Assembly (NCBI RefSeq): GCF_905115235.1
Contig: NC_051849.1
Location: forward strand, 165,840,091 to 165,904,090
Direction of reading: 5' to 3'
Length of the DNA: 64,000 nt
Origin: Hermetia illucens
Taxonomy: Eukaryota > Arthropoda > Insecta > Diptera > Stratiomyidae
Shown: positions 1-10,900 of the stretch, piece after piece
Layout: the number at the start of each line of letters is the position of its first letter
Position numbering within the stretch: the stretch's first letter is position 1
Made by a program: the position numbers and the translations under genes
Notes under the pieces: model-generated
Seen by the model: only the letters and a program-made list of their open reading frames with translations
What the model was told of the DNA's origin: nothing
The model's database searches: none

Positions 1-179
1 CTTCTTTGATATCGAGTAATGAACCGTGTGATACATAGCAGTTTCGGAGGATCGTCCTGTTTAGTAAATCTGTTGACGTGGATATCCTTTGCAAATGATG
101 CTAGATAAATTGCTTAGAAGGAGATTTGGTAGGAAGGGCCCTTTTCAAATGCTTTTAGAATGAAGATCATTTTTGCTCA

Positions 180-690
180 CCTCCATTCTCCTAGTTGGTA
201 TTCCAAAGCCATGCTACCACTTGCCACCCTTAGTAGTGCTAGGAAGATGCTATCCACTACGGGTGATTTCAGTGGTTTAAATGTACGGAAGTCTGGTGAG
301 GCAGGATGTCTTAGGGGTTACTAACAGGAACAAATTTCTCCGTTCCCTCTTAAGGTTCCTGGTAATGAACTTTTACAAGAGGGAAAGTTTTTAACGTAAG
401 TATTCCCAGATAATTTTGCCATGATAATTTTTGGCAAAGTTTGGGGACAAATATGTAACTTCTTGAATGGAACTCTGCAAGTAATTCACTGGTGGTGCTC
501 CCGTATGGACGCAAGGCCAACCCAGGGAAGACCAGATTATAATAGTTCTGTTCATTAGGAACATTGGATAAGACAGCTACAAATCCAATTGATAGAAATA
601 GTCAATTATTTAGGAATACATCTCGACCCCAAGCTAATATGACAGTATCATTTCCAGGAACAATATTAGAAATCCAATAGATAGTAAAAA
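180..690 (+). mobile_element. I/LOA-like LINE, reverse-transcriptase fragment
   Basis: The plus strand holds a decayed piece of reverse transcriptase from the RNase H-bearing LINE family best preserved at 61235-63332. Around 598-640 it reads NYLGIHLDPKL, matching KYLGVHFDSKL of that copy, followed by a QYHFQEQY-type stretch. The AGCLRG segment just before the RT core is recognisable near 300. Stops and frameshifts break it throughout, and neither end is sharply defined. The first 180 bases of the window show nothing I can identify. Confidence 0.55.
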
Positions 691-1019
691 CAGTGAATGT
701 GCATCAAAGACACTCTTGACCGGCGGTGTATCTGATTTATTTGTTCGAATATTGGAAAATGGTTTTGGAGAGGTTGAGTTATAGGGGAAAAGAAAGCAGT
801 GGGTTTGACACAAAGTGCGGAGCGATGGCCGACCAAATATTGCCAGGTTACAAAATCTTGGAAACTAACATTCACCATCATGATCGACGACACAATAACG
901 CCGAGGTCCACAAAGCGCACATTGGCGGCTTTAAAGGCTCATCTGTAAGTATCAGCAATTTCGACATTGCCGAACCGCTGGATAGGCGGTTACGCGGCTG
1001 GATGGCAAAAGTTAGTGCA
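691..1019. other. unassigned stretch between two LINE fragments
   Basis: A plus-strand frame is open over 726-1124, but only its end (from about 1020) has a recognisable match, to the RTE-B reverse transcriptase. The first part matches no family I know. No splice signals, promoter or RNA gene are evident. It is probably further transposon debris. Confidence 0.3.
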
Positions 1020-1462
1020 TTTCTGGATCAAGAGAAAGCGTTTGACCGTGTACCACAGGAATTTATCTGGTATACTCTACGACTTAGTTGCGTTCAATTG
1101 TTTTACCATGATCCGAAAAGTTAATTCCGAAGTGTGGCAGGTGTATCAAAACAACTTCGTGTCTTTGTTGGTGTTCATCAAGCGCCTTATCACCACTCCT
1201 CTTTGTTCTTGTTGTGGATACTGTGACACTGGACATCCAACGTCCAGCACTCTATACGCTGCTTTATGCAGATGTTGTTTTCCTAGCGTCTAATGGCTGG
1301 CCGAACCAACGGTGGCTTGATACGCTGGAAGGGGATTTGGGAGCCTTCCAATTGTATCCAGATTACGGTTTGATTAAACCAAATGGCGCAACCGATTGTG
1401 ATCAGTCGACCCCGCTTTTGAACGGGACAAACGCTGAAGAAAAAGAAGAAAGGCTAAACTGA
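1020..1462 (+). mobile_element. RTE-B LINE fragment, internally deleted, 3' end
   Basis: This fragment aligns by eye to the RTE-type element at 48775-49838. It has the FLDQEKAFDRVPQ motif-A region, then YHDPKS, then a YADVVFLAS relic of the catalytic YADD box. The reading then jumps to the C-terminal PNQRWLDTLEGDL segment, so several hundred bases of the middle are missing. It ends in a GAAGAAAAAGAAGAAA-type tail, typical of this family. The tail lies about 170 bp downstream of the stop codon of forkhead gene A, so the insertion probably replaced the distal 3' flank of that gene. Confidence 0.7.
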
Positions 1463-1632
1463 AGGGTTTTATAATTTTCTTGAAATATACATTTTTAATG
1501 CTATAATATACAAAACAATTTAGATTTATAATCTTTCTGAGTCCTTTGTTTACTTTTAAATGTTTCTATCTTATATTTGCCCTTAACTATTTTTTCATAA
1601 ATATTCTAGATTTGACATTTTATCAACACTTT

Positions 1633-2154
1633 CTACATTTGCTGCATATTAAAATACATTTGTTGCGCTTGTGGGATGGGTCCGGCCATTTGATATCCCA
1701 TGCACCCGGGTATACTACAATTTACATATTGGTACGCCATACTTTGCATTGCAGGCGCGGGAACTGAATGGCAGTTCATCGGTGGAGCTGGTGGTTGGCG
1801 CAATCTTCCTGTATCATCGCCAACGAACAATTGTTCATATTGTGGTGCTAAGGTCCAATAGCCTCCTCGTCCAGGATCGTCGTATTCGCGAGGCATTCTG
1901 ATAAAATGTTCACTCATACTCAAATTGTTACGAATAGCATTTTGCCAATCTGTTTTGCATGTCCTGTAATACTCGTAGTTGTTTGTTATATACTCGTATA
2001 TTTCGGCCAGTGTTAGCCGTCCCTTGGGGCTCGCTTTAATCGCCATCATGATTAATGCGCCATACGAATATTTGGGCCGATCCACGCTATGGTCGTCGTT
2101 TGTAACTTCCTCGCCAAGAATAGAGCTTATAGAAAAATTCGATTGGAAAGCCAT
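1633..2154 (-). CDS. forkhead gene A, compact FoxG/sloppy-paired-like transcription factor
   Basis: An intact single-exon ORF of 173 codons. Residues 7-13 (FSISSIL) fit the eh1 Groucho-binding consensus. The forkhead domain runs from about residue 27 (RPKYSYGALIMMAI) to about 119 and ends in LFVGDDTGRLRQ, which resembles the FoxG/Slp ending VFIGGTTGKLRR. The recognition helix reads WQNAIRNNLSMSEHF. Asn76 stands where forkhead proteins almost always have His. A proline-rich tail ends in MYFNMQQM, shared with the other paralogues. The protein is about half the length of Drosophila Slp1. The start is supported by a CAAAATG context and by matching starts in all four copies. A is the most divergent copy (for example SMSEHFIRMPREY). 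By family it should be a nuclear DNA-binding protein, and the eh1 motif points to repression. The subfamily call is an inference. Confidence 0.9.
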   Translation of the reverse strand: MAFQSNFSISSILGEEVTNDDHSVDRPKYSYGALIMMAIKASPKGRLTLAEIYEYITNNYEYYRTCKTDWQNAIRNNLSMSEHFIRMPREYDDPGRGGYWTLAPQYEQLFVGDDTGRLRQPPAPPMNCHSVPAPAMQSMAYQYVNCSIPGCMGYQMAGPIPQAQQMYFNMQQM

Positions 2155-2312
2155 TTTGGTATCTTCCGGTCCAAGTTAATACCTTCAAACTGAAACAAAA
2201 GACTCGACTATCAAGAAGAGGTAAACTTTGTTTTTATGCGGAAGTTCAAAGTATAGATATAAAATAAACTGATTTCTTCTGATTGAAGTGATGCTGAATG
2301 ACTTCAATTGAA

Positions 2313-2345
2313 TGGCTTTTGATTTTGAAAATGGTTCTTTATATA
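2313..2345 (-). promoter_or_regulatory. TATA box and initiator of forkhead gene A
   Basis: On the minus strand TATATAAAG occupies 2345-2337, preceded by TTTGG. An initiator-like CCATTC has its A at 2313, exactly 32 bp from the first T of the TATA box. The same spacing recurs at genes B, C and D. It predicts a 5' leader of about 160 nt before the ATG at 2154. Confidence 0.75.
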
Positions 2346-2424
2346 CCAAAAATGACCCCCGTTCTTGCTTCCGTTTTAATGTCCTTCTCTGGCTAAGTTT
2401 CTTAATAATTGCACTAATTACTCC

Positions 2425-2715
2425 CATACTTTGGTGTGTGTGCATGTGCATATTTGCAACTCAAAACGGAATAAGCAAATTCAGTTATATTTTTGGAACA
2501 TCTGGAAGTACCTAATCCTTTTTATTGCCTTTGCGGACATCCTCACATAAAAACGTAAAATTGCTCTGACGTCAACAACTAATAATTATGCAGTCAACGA
2601 CAGCAATGTGCCCTCCTATTACATTTTCCTTACCTAATTATTTCGGATTATGGACCATTCTTCACTTTCCCAGACAAGACTCTGGAAAAACCATTCATTC
2701 CAAGTTAACATTTTG
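2425..2715 (-). promoter_or_regulatory. conserved upstream module of forkhead gene A
   Basis: This block is shared with the upstream regions of genes B, C and D and with the orphan copy at 55.2-55.55 kb. Read on the plus strand it has, in order: a GCATGTGCATATTTGC segment, CCTAATCC (2511-2518, a K50-homeodomain-type site), AGTCAACGACAGCAATGTG near 2592, ACCTAATTA (2632-2640), and GGAAAAACC (2694-2702) in the context CTCTGGAAAAACCATTCATT. The Rel-like site lies 349 bp from the TATA box. Only one module is evident here. Enhancer function is inferred from conservation. Confidence 0.65.
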
Positions 2716-2749
2716 GGGTGAAAATTTATTTGAAATCATAGGTAGGGAA

Positions 2750-4429
2750 CACAGGTAAATTATTGCGAAAGGAAATGAACAACATACTGTATAATATTAT
2801 TAATCGGTCTCAAATGATAATACATATCACTTGAGTCTATACTGCTCTATGCTCTATGGACGACAAGTTGATATCTAGATACATATTTCATACATACGTG
2901 GAATAAAATAGTATATTGGCTTCTTGAAAGTCAAATAGTATTAGCCCAATTAAGGAGTTCCCGTTTGATATTGTATCCACCTATTATGGATGCTCTGTAT
3001 ATGTTGTCTATTGATATCTCAAACACATTTCAAGGGTTTACAAATGCTTAAAAGCCTCTGGCAAATAAGGACTTTTGTTGTTGCAAATGGCAAGTGGTAA
3101 ACAGTTGCATGATTTGTATGGGCAGGATACGTCCTTACTAAAAATTAATTTATCGCTTCATGCAAATGCGGTTTGTTACTTTCCTGAAACAATTTTTCAC
3201 GATTTCTTGGATGTCCAACCCTTGGCGTCGTATGGAAGGAGTTGCATTATTCTCCTATAATTATCAGCTATTTAGGAGCAAGTCTAATATATCTCGTTGC
3301 GTCAATTTGGTTTCATTAAATTACCTAGGTGGATACTTTTTATGTTTTTTTTGCTTCTAGCGCTCCAGTCGCCTCGTTTCCCGAATGCGCTGCCCTAAAT
3401 AATCTTTGTTGGTATTACTCAAATAGGTTACCCTTAGCAGTTTTCGGAAGCCTGAGTTGGGACCAAGTTCCAATGATATTGGTAGAGGCACGGAATTTCA
3501 TCTCCCTGTGTATGAGTTTAGACTTTATGATTCAAAGGATCGGGAAATGTGTTTTATGTGTGCTCTACTTTATTCCTTGTGCTTCATTTGCGTCATTGAG
3601 TAACTTATTCGCCGTTGACGTTGAGATTCTACAGCCCATTTCAAGCCTTGGCATTCAAGATGTCCTTCCTTCAACCATCTTGATCCGTCGATCGTGTCCT
3701 CCCATTTCCAAATCCGAGCTGCCTTCGTCTACAGACTCTTCCCAGCCCTTTCGGAGCTCTCGCACCGCCCTTTGTCCTTCTGCTCTCATTTGGAACACCC
3801 TTTAAAATATCCAAGTGCAGTCCATACGTTGAGTGTGAAATTTGCTTAGTTTGTAGTTTTCATTATTCGATCTTTCCCTTATATATATTTTCAAAGTAAA
3901 ATATAATAAAAGAAATTCAAAAAATTTACAAAGTTTAGAAGAGCCCACGCCATGCTAACGTGCTAACAAAAGGAAAACCTAATTTTTTCAACTAGAAAAT
4001 TCTGTTCTACCGCTTGAGCTGAAATTTTAACTCATTGTTCTACATATTAGTAATTCTAGTTCGATCTTGCTTATGGATTTTCTTTAATAATTTCATATTT
4101 ATATTCTGTACTGCCAATGAAAAATAGGCACGATTTTTGAAGATTTTTTTACCTTTCTGTTTTACCTTACCTTTCAATCGTGGTTTGGACAACTGAGTCA
4201 AGTATGCAGAATAAGGAAACATTAGAATTTTTACTTTCAGATTACTGCAAATGCAGATATGCTTCCAGTAGTCGAACCGTGAAAAGCAGATAAAAGCAAT
4301 TATCAACTTAATTAATCAAAAATTTCATATAATATCTCAAGACGCCAATGAAAACATATAAGATTCAATTTACTTTTATCACAAAAAAAATTTAAAAAAG
4401 AAAGTTTAAATATGGATCGTCGCATTAGA
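2750..4429. other. unassigned AT-rich stretch with one unrecognised ORF
   Basis: No family is recognised here. A plus-strand frame of 158 codons is open at 3329-3805. It is rich in Ser, Leu and Cys and has no motif or signal I can name. Its minus strand has similar composition, so it may be chance or old transposon debris. From 3830 to 4420 the sequence is AT-rich with runs of A and T. Nothing supports an RNA gene. Confidence 0.3.
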
Positions 4430-4835
4430 AAACCTCCTTAATTGCGGGAGAGTACAAGGCAGAACTGGAAGAACAATAAGGTCATATTCTCCAGAATCTG
4501 GCAGAGAAGCTTATAGGTGACATCTGGTACGGCCTAAAATGCGCTATCGATATCCGAAGAAGTGGATATGGAGCCCGGCGCCGGAGAAATGATTGGTTTT
4601 ACGATGAATGCCTGCAAGCAGAGTAAAAACGAGGTATACAAACGAAATATAGAGTGAAAGATAAGTAAGTGAAAATTACGAAAATCACCGACGAGCAGCT
4701 AATTAAATATTAAGACAAAAGAAACCAACAAATTTGAAGAGGAATTTAAGAAAATTGACAACAACATTACCAGTGATTACACAATGCAAGCCTACAAAGT
4801 AGTGAAAAGCCTGAGGCGTGGATATCGAACCAAAA
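4430..4835 (+). mobile_element. LINE fragment, endonuclease-RT linker region
   Basis: Broken plus-strand frames read GYGARRRRNDWFYDECLQAE, then KITDEQLIKY. This is the kind of basic linker found between the endonuclease and reverse transcriptase of RTE- or I-type LINEs, where an NxWFDxEC motif is common. It ends where the hairpin repeat begins. No catalytic motif is retained, so the family is uncertain. Confidence 0.4.
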
Positions 4836-4851
4836 CCGCCCTTTATAAAAG

Positions 4852-5497
4852 GAGCAAGTCGAGAAAACGGGAGCTGGAGGCTTCAGGTATGAACGGTTTT
4901 GTGTATTTCTTATATAAATCTAGTTGAGTGTGCGTTTGCCCCGTTAGTACGTAGCACGTTATATATTATGTGGAAGTATCCACTTTCGGATGTATAGTTT
5001 GATAGTCTTGAATTTGCAAGGAAGCGAAAACTTTAACTTATCATAACTTTCCATCAAACCTGGTAGGATCATGCTCTATGTTATAGTCTACATTAGTGCA
5101 AAATTTCGTGGTACTAGGATGAACATAAGGGGATTTTGCTGCCAATTACTAAACAAGTCGGGAAACCGGAAGGTCAGCGCTTCAGGTATGAAAGGTTATG
5201 TGTATTTCCTTTATAAAGAGATTTGAGTGTGCATTTGTTTCATTAGCATGTAGTACGTAGAATATGCATACATTATGTGAAAATTTCCACTTTCAAGTAA
5301 TATTTACATTCATAGTCTTGAATTTGCAGAGAAGCGACAGTTTTAACCTAGTATAACTTTGTTAGCGATAGTTAGAACAAATTTGGCAGGATCGTGCTCT
5401 ATGCTGTAGTCTACATTGGTGCAAAATTTTGTGATTCTAGAGTGAACTTAAGGGGGGTTTCCCAGTCAATTACTAAAAATTCTAGTAATGTACTATT
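4852..5497 (+). repeat. two tandem ~300 bp units of the hairpin repeat family
   Basis: Two related units follow each other, about 4852-5152 and 5153-5497. Each starts near a GGxGCTTCAGGTATGAA segment, passes through TTGTGTATTTC, GTAGTACGTA-like and CTTGAATTTGCA segments, and ends near GTGCAAAATTT followed by a G-rich AAGGGGGTTT. The same modules occur in reverse at 14000-15130 and forward at 50920-51090. There is no coding capacity. RTE-A copy 5498-5823 interrupts the family here. Confidence 0.6.
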
Positions 5498-5823
5498 CAT
5501 CATCATCAACGGCGCAACAACCGGTATCCGGTCTAGGCCTGCCTTAATAAGGAACTCCAGACATCCCGGTTTTGCGACGAGGTCCACCAATTCGATATCC
5601 CTAAAAGCTGTCTGGCGTCCTGACCCACGCCATCGCTCCATCTTAGGCAGGGTCTGCCTCGTTTTCTTTTTCTACCATAGATATTGCCCTTATAGACTTT
5701 CCGGGCGGGATCATCCTCATCCATACCGATTAAGTGACCCGCCCACCGTAACCTATTTTCCGAGGAATACATGAGGACTGGCAAGATCATAGTCTTGTAC
5801 AGTAAACTTGGTGGTGGCAGTAT
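5498..5823 (-). mobile_element. RTE-A LINE, short internally deleted copy with target-site duplication
   Basis: This minus-strand element is flanked by a perfect 12-bp duplication, TAATGTACTATT, at 5486-5497 and 5824-5835. It carries the RTE-A 3' end: the ATGATGATG tail, the GTTGTTGCGCC sequence, and the C-terminal coding part RLRWAGHLIGMDEDDPARK. It then jumps to CTGCCACCACCAAGT, which in longer copies lies upstream of the RT. The RT core is therefore absent from a 326 bp unit that nonetheless has clean termini. This looks like a deletion derivative that moved as such, or a template switch during insertion. Confidence 0.8.
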
Positions 5824-5835
5824 TAATGTACTATT

Positions 5836-6480
5836 ATTAACTTTATTTTAACAGGTATCGGCATGGAGGGTATTTCGGAGCCTAGGCACCATATAGTGAC
5901 AGCCCCCTGATTTTTTTCAGATTTTTCGGTTGGGTAGTTTCTGAGCATGTAACTCACTATATGCGTGAGCGTTCACAGTTCCCACCTTTCTAATTTGGTG
6001 CCAATCGCTATAACCGTCTCCGAGAAAAATGCGTGTGACGGACAGACAGACAGTAAACCGATTTTAATAAGGTTTTGTGTTTACACAAAACCTTAAAAAG
6101 ATGGTAGTATACTATTATTAACTTTATTTGAAAGGATATCGCTATGTAGAGTATTTCGAAGGCACCATATAGTGGCAGCCTATTATTTCTTTTCAGATTT
6201 TTCGGTTGAGTAGTTTCTGAGAACGAACCCGTTCAAGAAATCATCACTTTCGACCCGCGGCACCCACCTTTCCCATAAATGTCAAAAACCGGCTACGGAA
6301 ACCGAGACATATCATTTGATACCCCATATGACTACATTTGGTGAAAAAATAATGTACACCCACCCTGCCTTAAATTTGACGCGGATGTAACTCGCTGCGT
6401 GATCGTTCACAGTTCTTAACTTTCCACCAGATTTGGTGTCAATTTAGAATCATAAAAAGGTTTCGCAAGAATGGTCAAAA
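5836..6480 (+). repeat. hairpin repeat family, 3' portion and a second partial unit
   Basis: After the RTE-A insertion the repeat continues to a strong hairpin, AAGGTTTTGTGT at 6069-6080 and its exact complement ACACAAAACCTT at 6083-6094. Before this lie CAGACAGACAG and the CGGAGACGG-type segment CGTCTCCGAGAAAAATGCG. A second partial unit follows over 6111-6480 with the CCATATAGTGGCAGCC and TTTTTCGGTTGAGTAG segments. A reverse-oriented copy lies at 14300-14830 and another forward copy at 51090-51510. There is no ORF. The hairpin may mark a terminus, but the class of element is unknown. Confidence 0.55.
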
Positions 6481-6690
6481 AGTGTGATGTACTCTGTTGA
6501 CAATTTCCATGTCTTATAAAATTTTCACAAAATATAATACTAAAGAGAAGAGTTAGAAGAAAGTGTGGACAGCTTTATATACTTAGTATAATCGACGAAA
6601 GATAGAAAAGAAGTTGGTCAAATCTATCGCCCAATTCAACTGGTGAACGGTACTTCCTACTCGGTTCCTGTCAATTTTAAAAGCCCTTAA

Positions 6691-6977
6691 TAATAATAAT
6701 AATAATCGTTGGCGCAACAATCCATATTGGATCAGGGCCTTGAAGTGTGTTAGAGCACTTCATTCAAGACCATAACGGTACACTAGGAGGCAATGTGGTC
6801 AGCATTGCGCTCGCCCGAGATTATTACCCTGATTTGACTCAGGTACTCATTCACAGCTGAGTCGACTGGTATCCGACGTCAAATCACGATGCAAATTCCA
6901 CTGCCACCAGTGAGATTTGAACCGCGACCTTCCGTATGATAGCCTAGTGCTCTAACCACTGAGCTATCTGGACACAC
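6691..6977 (-). mobile_element. tRNA-derived SINE, complete copy
   Basis: The minus strand begins with a tRNA-like head: TAGCTCAGTGGTTAGAGC is an A box and GGTTCAAATCT a B box, so RNA polymerase III transcription is expected. A unique body of about 200 bp follows, then a 3' end GTTGCGCCAACG plus an ATT repeat tail. A perfect 9-bp target-site duplication AGCCCTTAA flanks it at 6682-6690 and 6978-6986. The GTTGCGCC-plus-triplet tail resembles the RTE-A LINE end, which suggests that an RTE enzyme mobilised it. Confidence 0.85.
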
Positions 6978-6989
6978 AGCCCTTAAGGG

Positions 6990-8769
6990 GCTTTTAAAAT
7001 GGACAGGACAGCTTTTCCACTTCAAAATTTTCTAAGTGTGTTGGTTTTTATTCCGGGATTTTTGAAGTCCGGCACCTGTAGATGATTTTTAATATGTAGC
7101 ATATGTTTTTAGCTCGTCTGATCTCATGTCGAAATGCTGGTGGTCCATCTGATTGACGGTAATGCGTTTTATGGAGGCGCTTGGGTGGGAAACATGTCAA
7201 CTTTATGATTAAGTTTAACAAATCAGTGAGGGGTTGGCTGTTGCCATTTGATATATTATGGAGACTGTACCCCTTGGACATTCCTCAATGTGTCCTATCA
7301 TTTTCGCGGTGCTAAAATTACCGAGCAATCGTCATTCAGAGGCAATCGTAAAATTTTTCTTTGACTTCGGCTTTTTCCTTCTTCAATCGGGTCACCATGT
7401 TGACAAGTTAAATATTAAAACAGTCTGCTCTGATGCGAAACGGACACAATCTTTCGTGTATAGGTTCGAAGTTAATAGTATTTGCTTTAAATTCCGTTGA
7501 AGATGACTCCAAAGCCACGTTTTCCTGATAGCTTTACACTTTTCAAGATTGTGTGATCTCATGTCAGTTATCTTACAACCATTTTTATTCGGTAGGTCTT
7601 TGACAGAGCATAGCCATTCATATCATTGATTAGATGGCGCGGTCGTTTCTGTGGTACCAATCCTGTCCTGATGTTCTGAGGTTTTTCATCCTGTTCCTGT
7701 ATATAATGTTTCGTATTTTGGTGGATGCCGTTTTGAAAGCCCATCGCTCTAAACCTCCATCTCAAAGGACCAAGTCAATTGCAATGACGAAGAGTGGTGA
7801 CTAGAATGCAGGATGGTGAAGTTGTTCCGACTAAGTTGGCATCCACCACTACTTTCTTCTCAATTTTCCCGACCAGGATTTTTTTACTGAGAATAGTACT
7901 CGAATAATTAATTGCCTCAAACCCTCCTCCTTTGTTGGAACTTAACACCAGCATGCTATTTCCATAACAGGCGGAATAACTTACTACTCAAATATATAGG
8001 TTTCCTTACCACGAAGAACAAGGTGTTGATATCACAGTCCTACACTAATACTCATGTTGATTTTGAGCGTAACGTATCTTTAGTTATCAGCAGAGATTTC
8101 TCTTATATTTTTTTCGAGGGTCAAGTTGAAGAGCATTGGATCAAGCTCATCCCTTGCTTGCTATTTGCAATTCGTGCCAGCAAGGAAAGATTAACCGTGA
8201 TACTTTTCTAAGAAGAAGTGGTCGCAGTGCGTTTGTTTGAAGTCGGTGAACACTTGATAGAAGGCATTGTTCGGAACGATAACTTTCCAAGCATTTGTTT
8301 TACGGTAAAAAGCCACGTATTATTCATTGTGTAGTTTTGAAACCACTTGGGTACCCTCGAGTGACGCTTTCCCGTATGACTTGAGGCATTATTTGAGGAA
8401 ATTTACTTGCAATTGTCCCAGGTTAGATTACTGTTTCCTTGATCGACTTGAATATGTTATTACGCCATCCTGCCCCCTTCTCTGTTGCTGTATTGTAATG
8501 ACTCTTTAGTTATGTTATATGATCGAGGCCGGTTCCTCATAATTTCATCAACCTCTTATAGGAGAAGCGTCTACCTTTTCCTTTCGACTGAGAAAGCCGC
8601 CAATCTTTAATTTTTCCACTGCCTTTTAACCTTATTCGTTTTTAGTCGCAAAATTGTCTTTAATACTTCATGAGTGCTATAAAAGGTCTGATTCGGCACA
8701 CGATGGATTCGGTGACGATATGCAGGTATCTTTATGCATATACCTACATGGACATGGAGCTTGTTACGA
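6990..8769. other. unassigned stretch
   Basis: No confident feature was found in about 1.8 kb. Short open frames, such as plus 7258-7500 and 7912-8211, show no family motif. Base composition is mixed and there is no obvious tandem repeat. It probably holds old transposon remains. Confidence 0.3.
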
Positions 8770-9756
8770 TCATCATCATCATCATCAACGGCGCAACAAC
8801 CGGTATCCGGTCTAAGTCTGCCTTAATAAGGAACTGCAGACATTCCGGTTTTGCGCCGAGGTCCACCAATTCGATATCCCTAAAAGCTGTCTGGCATCAT
8901 GACCAACACCGTCGCTTCATCTTAGGCAATGTCTGCATCGTCTTCTTTTTCTACCATCAATATTGCCCTTATAGACTTTCCGGGCTGGATCATTCTCATC
9001 CACACGGATTAAGTGACCCGCCTACTGTAACCTATTGAGCCGAATTTTATCCACAACCGGACGGTCATGGTATCGCTCATAGATTGTGTAGGCTACGGAA
9101 TCGTCCATCCTCATGTAGGGAGCCAAAAATTCTTCAGAGGATTCGTCTCTCGAACGCGGCCAAGAGTTCGCAATTCTGCTTGCTAAGAACGCAAGCCTCT
9201 GAGGAATACTCATGTATTCTGACAAGATCATTGTCTTGTACAGTAAGAGCTTTGACCCTATGGTGAGACGTTTTGAACGGAACAGTTTTTATAAACTGAA
9301 ATAGTCTCTGTTGGCTGACAACAACCTTGCGCGGATTTCATCATCGTAGCTGTTATCGGTTGTGATTTTCAACCCTAGATAGGAGAAATTATCAACGGTC
9401 TCATAGTTGCATTTTCCTATCCTCGTTCTTCCCGTTTGACCAGTGCGGTTTTATGTTGATGGTTGGTTGGTTTTCGGTTCTGACGTTCCCGCCATATACT
9501 TTGTCTTGCCTTCATTGATGTGCAGCCCAAGATCTCGCGCCAATCATCGCCTGCTCGATCTGGATGAAGGCAGTTTGTACGTCTCGGGTCGTTCTTCCCA
9601 TGATGTCGATATCGTCAGCATAGCCCAGAAGTTGGGTGGACTTAAAGAGGATTGTACCTCTTGCATTTACCTCAGCATCACGGATCACTTTTTCCAGGGC
9701 CAGGCTAAAAAGCATCCCCTTGTCTAGACCGTTGTTGATGTCGAATTGTCTTGAGA
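8770..9756 (-). mobile_element. RTE-A LINE, 5'-truncated copy
   Basis: This minus-strand element starts with the ATGATGATG tail at 8770 and carries the C-terminal RTE-A region. The recognisable parts are the basic RKVYKGNIYG-like segment, the FERRIL segment, and at 9512-9715 the frame LLGYADDIDIMGRTTRDVQ, which contains the YADD catalytic box of reverse transcriptase. Homology with copy 45940-47694 stops at about 9756 just upstream of that box, so most of the RT, the endonuclease and the 5' end are missing. The frame is broken several times. Confidence 0.8.
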
Positions 9757-10080
9757 TACCTCGTCACTTAGCAAAATAACTTGGTGAAAGTCTTTTTGCG
9801 AAATGTGAACCGGGTCCTGATGGGTTTCCAAATTTTTTCTTGTTAGGAGCTATTCAATACAATCCGTTTACTTCCCTTCCTAATTTTTAAAAGCAGTCTC
9901 AAGAGTCAACGTTTCCCTAGCATGTGGAAAGAGACCATTACTATCCTCTTACGAAAAAGTCGCGATCATACCACCTTTGTTGGTTTTTGATAATGTGCTT
10001 CAACTCACAACACGACTTTTAGAGAATCTTGCCTTCACTTTTCCTTCTTCGGCGGCACATATCGCTGGTGTGATATTCCC
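9757..10080 (+). mobile_element. LINE reverse-transcriptase fragment, Jockey/CR1-like
   Basis: Plus-strand frames read GPDGFPNFFLLGAIQ and then RFPSMWKETITILLRKS. This is the conserved N-terminal RT block of Jockey- and CR1-type LINEs (GPDGIP, then FP..WK...I.P..K). The piece abuts the RTE-A copy. Nothing after the start of the RT survives. Confidence 0.5.
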
Positions 10081-10399
10081 GTCGACTATTCAGAGGTAGT
10101 TGGTTGTCATTGCACGGCATAACTTGCAATGGAGATATTAGCCTCTGCTGCTGCCAATTTCATTTTCTTATTAACATGTGCGCGGGTATTTGGAATGAAT
10201 GCTCCCATCACATGCTGCAAATATGAGCTAATGAAAGCTAAGTGCTTCCGGCGGTTATTTTTTATCTGCTGCTTGTATATATCAACATAGAAAAAGTACA
10301 TTGAAGCTATTCAAACTTATTTTAATTTTATGACAAGATAGTTCCATTTCGGCATTTCAGAGAAAACAGTGAATGCGGATAAGATGTATGGGAACACTT

Positions 10400-10900
10400 C
10401 AGATAAACTCCCTGTTGATGCTCTTTAAAGCTTTCTCGAAATTAATGAAGAGCAGGTCAGATCAGGACCTAAACTAAATAAAAAGAACACTTTTGCAGAA
10501 ACTGCAAGCGCAGTGCGGAGTAGTTCCCTCAGGCAGGCCGTTAAGAACGGAGGGTTTGTTCGGCCTAAGCGCGTTAATAGCGAAGATAATTTCGTTTCTG
10601 TTTGGAGGAGCCGTTCATATCTACAATTCACCGAGTTTGTCGTATCAAGAACACGAGGTGCAACATCACCATATGTAATAGGATTTAGAATCGTTATAAG
10701 GTGCTCCTTCCATCACTTTAACTGGTCGTCATTGTGGATAAGAAGCCTACCGTTCATAATGTGGTATACCGTGTCAAAATCTTGGCAGACTTCGCTACAC
10801 TTTTGCAGTCACCAGCATAACTCTCAGCTCCTTACAGTCATCGACCCGTCACAACGTTTCCGCAGTTAACCAGGTCTTGTAATGCTCTTTTGGGACAAGG
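10400..10900 (-). mobile_element. LINE reverse-transcriptase fragment, minus strand
   Basis: The minus strand around 10395-10450 reads LLFINFEKALKSINRE, a clear relative of RT motif A (FIDFEKAFDSINRE). The first catalytic Asp is changed to Asn in this decayed copy. Upstream on the same strand, IHNDDQLKxWKEHL near 10690-10760 matches the linker found before the RT in RTE-like elements. The piece is broken and its ends are approximate. Confidence 0.5.

Noticed and set aside
3329-3805. 158-codon plus-strand ORF as a possible host gene
   Set aside because: No recognisable domain, promoter or conservation within the window; composition is similar on both strands. Kept only as part of an unassigned stretch.
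5411-5774. Long open frames on the strand opposite the RTE-A coding direction
   Set aside because: They are shadows of the RTE-A C-terminal coding region. The same opposite-strand frames recur at 8.7, 18.9, 31.4 and 46.3 kb.
6911-6977. A tRNA gene
   Set aside because: The tRNA-like A and B boxes belong to a SINE head with a body, tail and target-site duplication. The acceptor stem does not look functional, and the sequence recurs at 25.9 kb in degraded form.
8041-8211. Frame with HWIKLIPCLLFAIRAS, faintly like an LTR-element integrase tail
   Set aside because: Too short, with no other part of such an element near it. The likeness is within chance.
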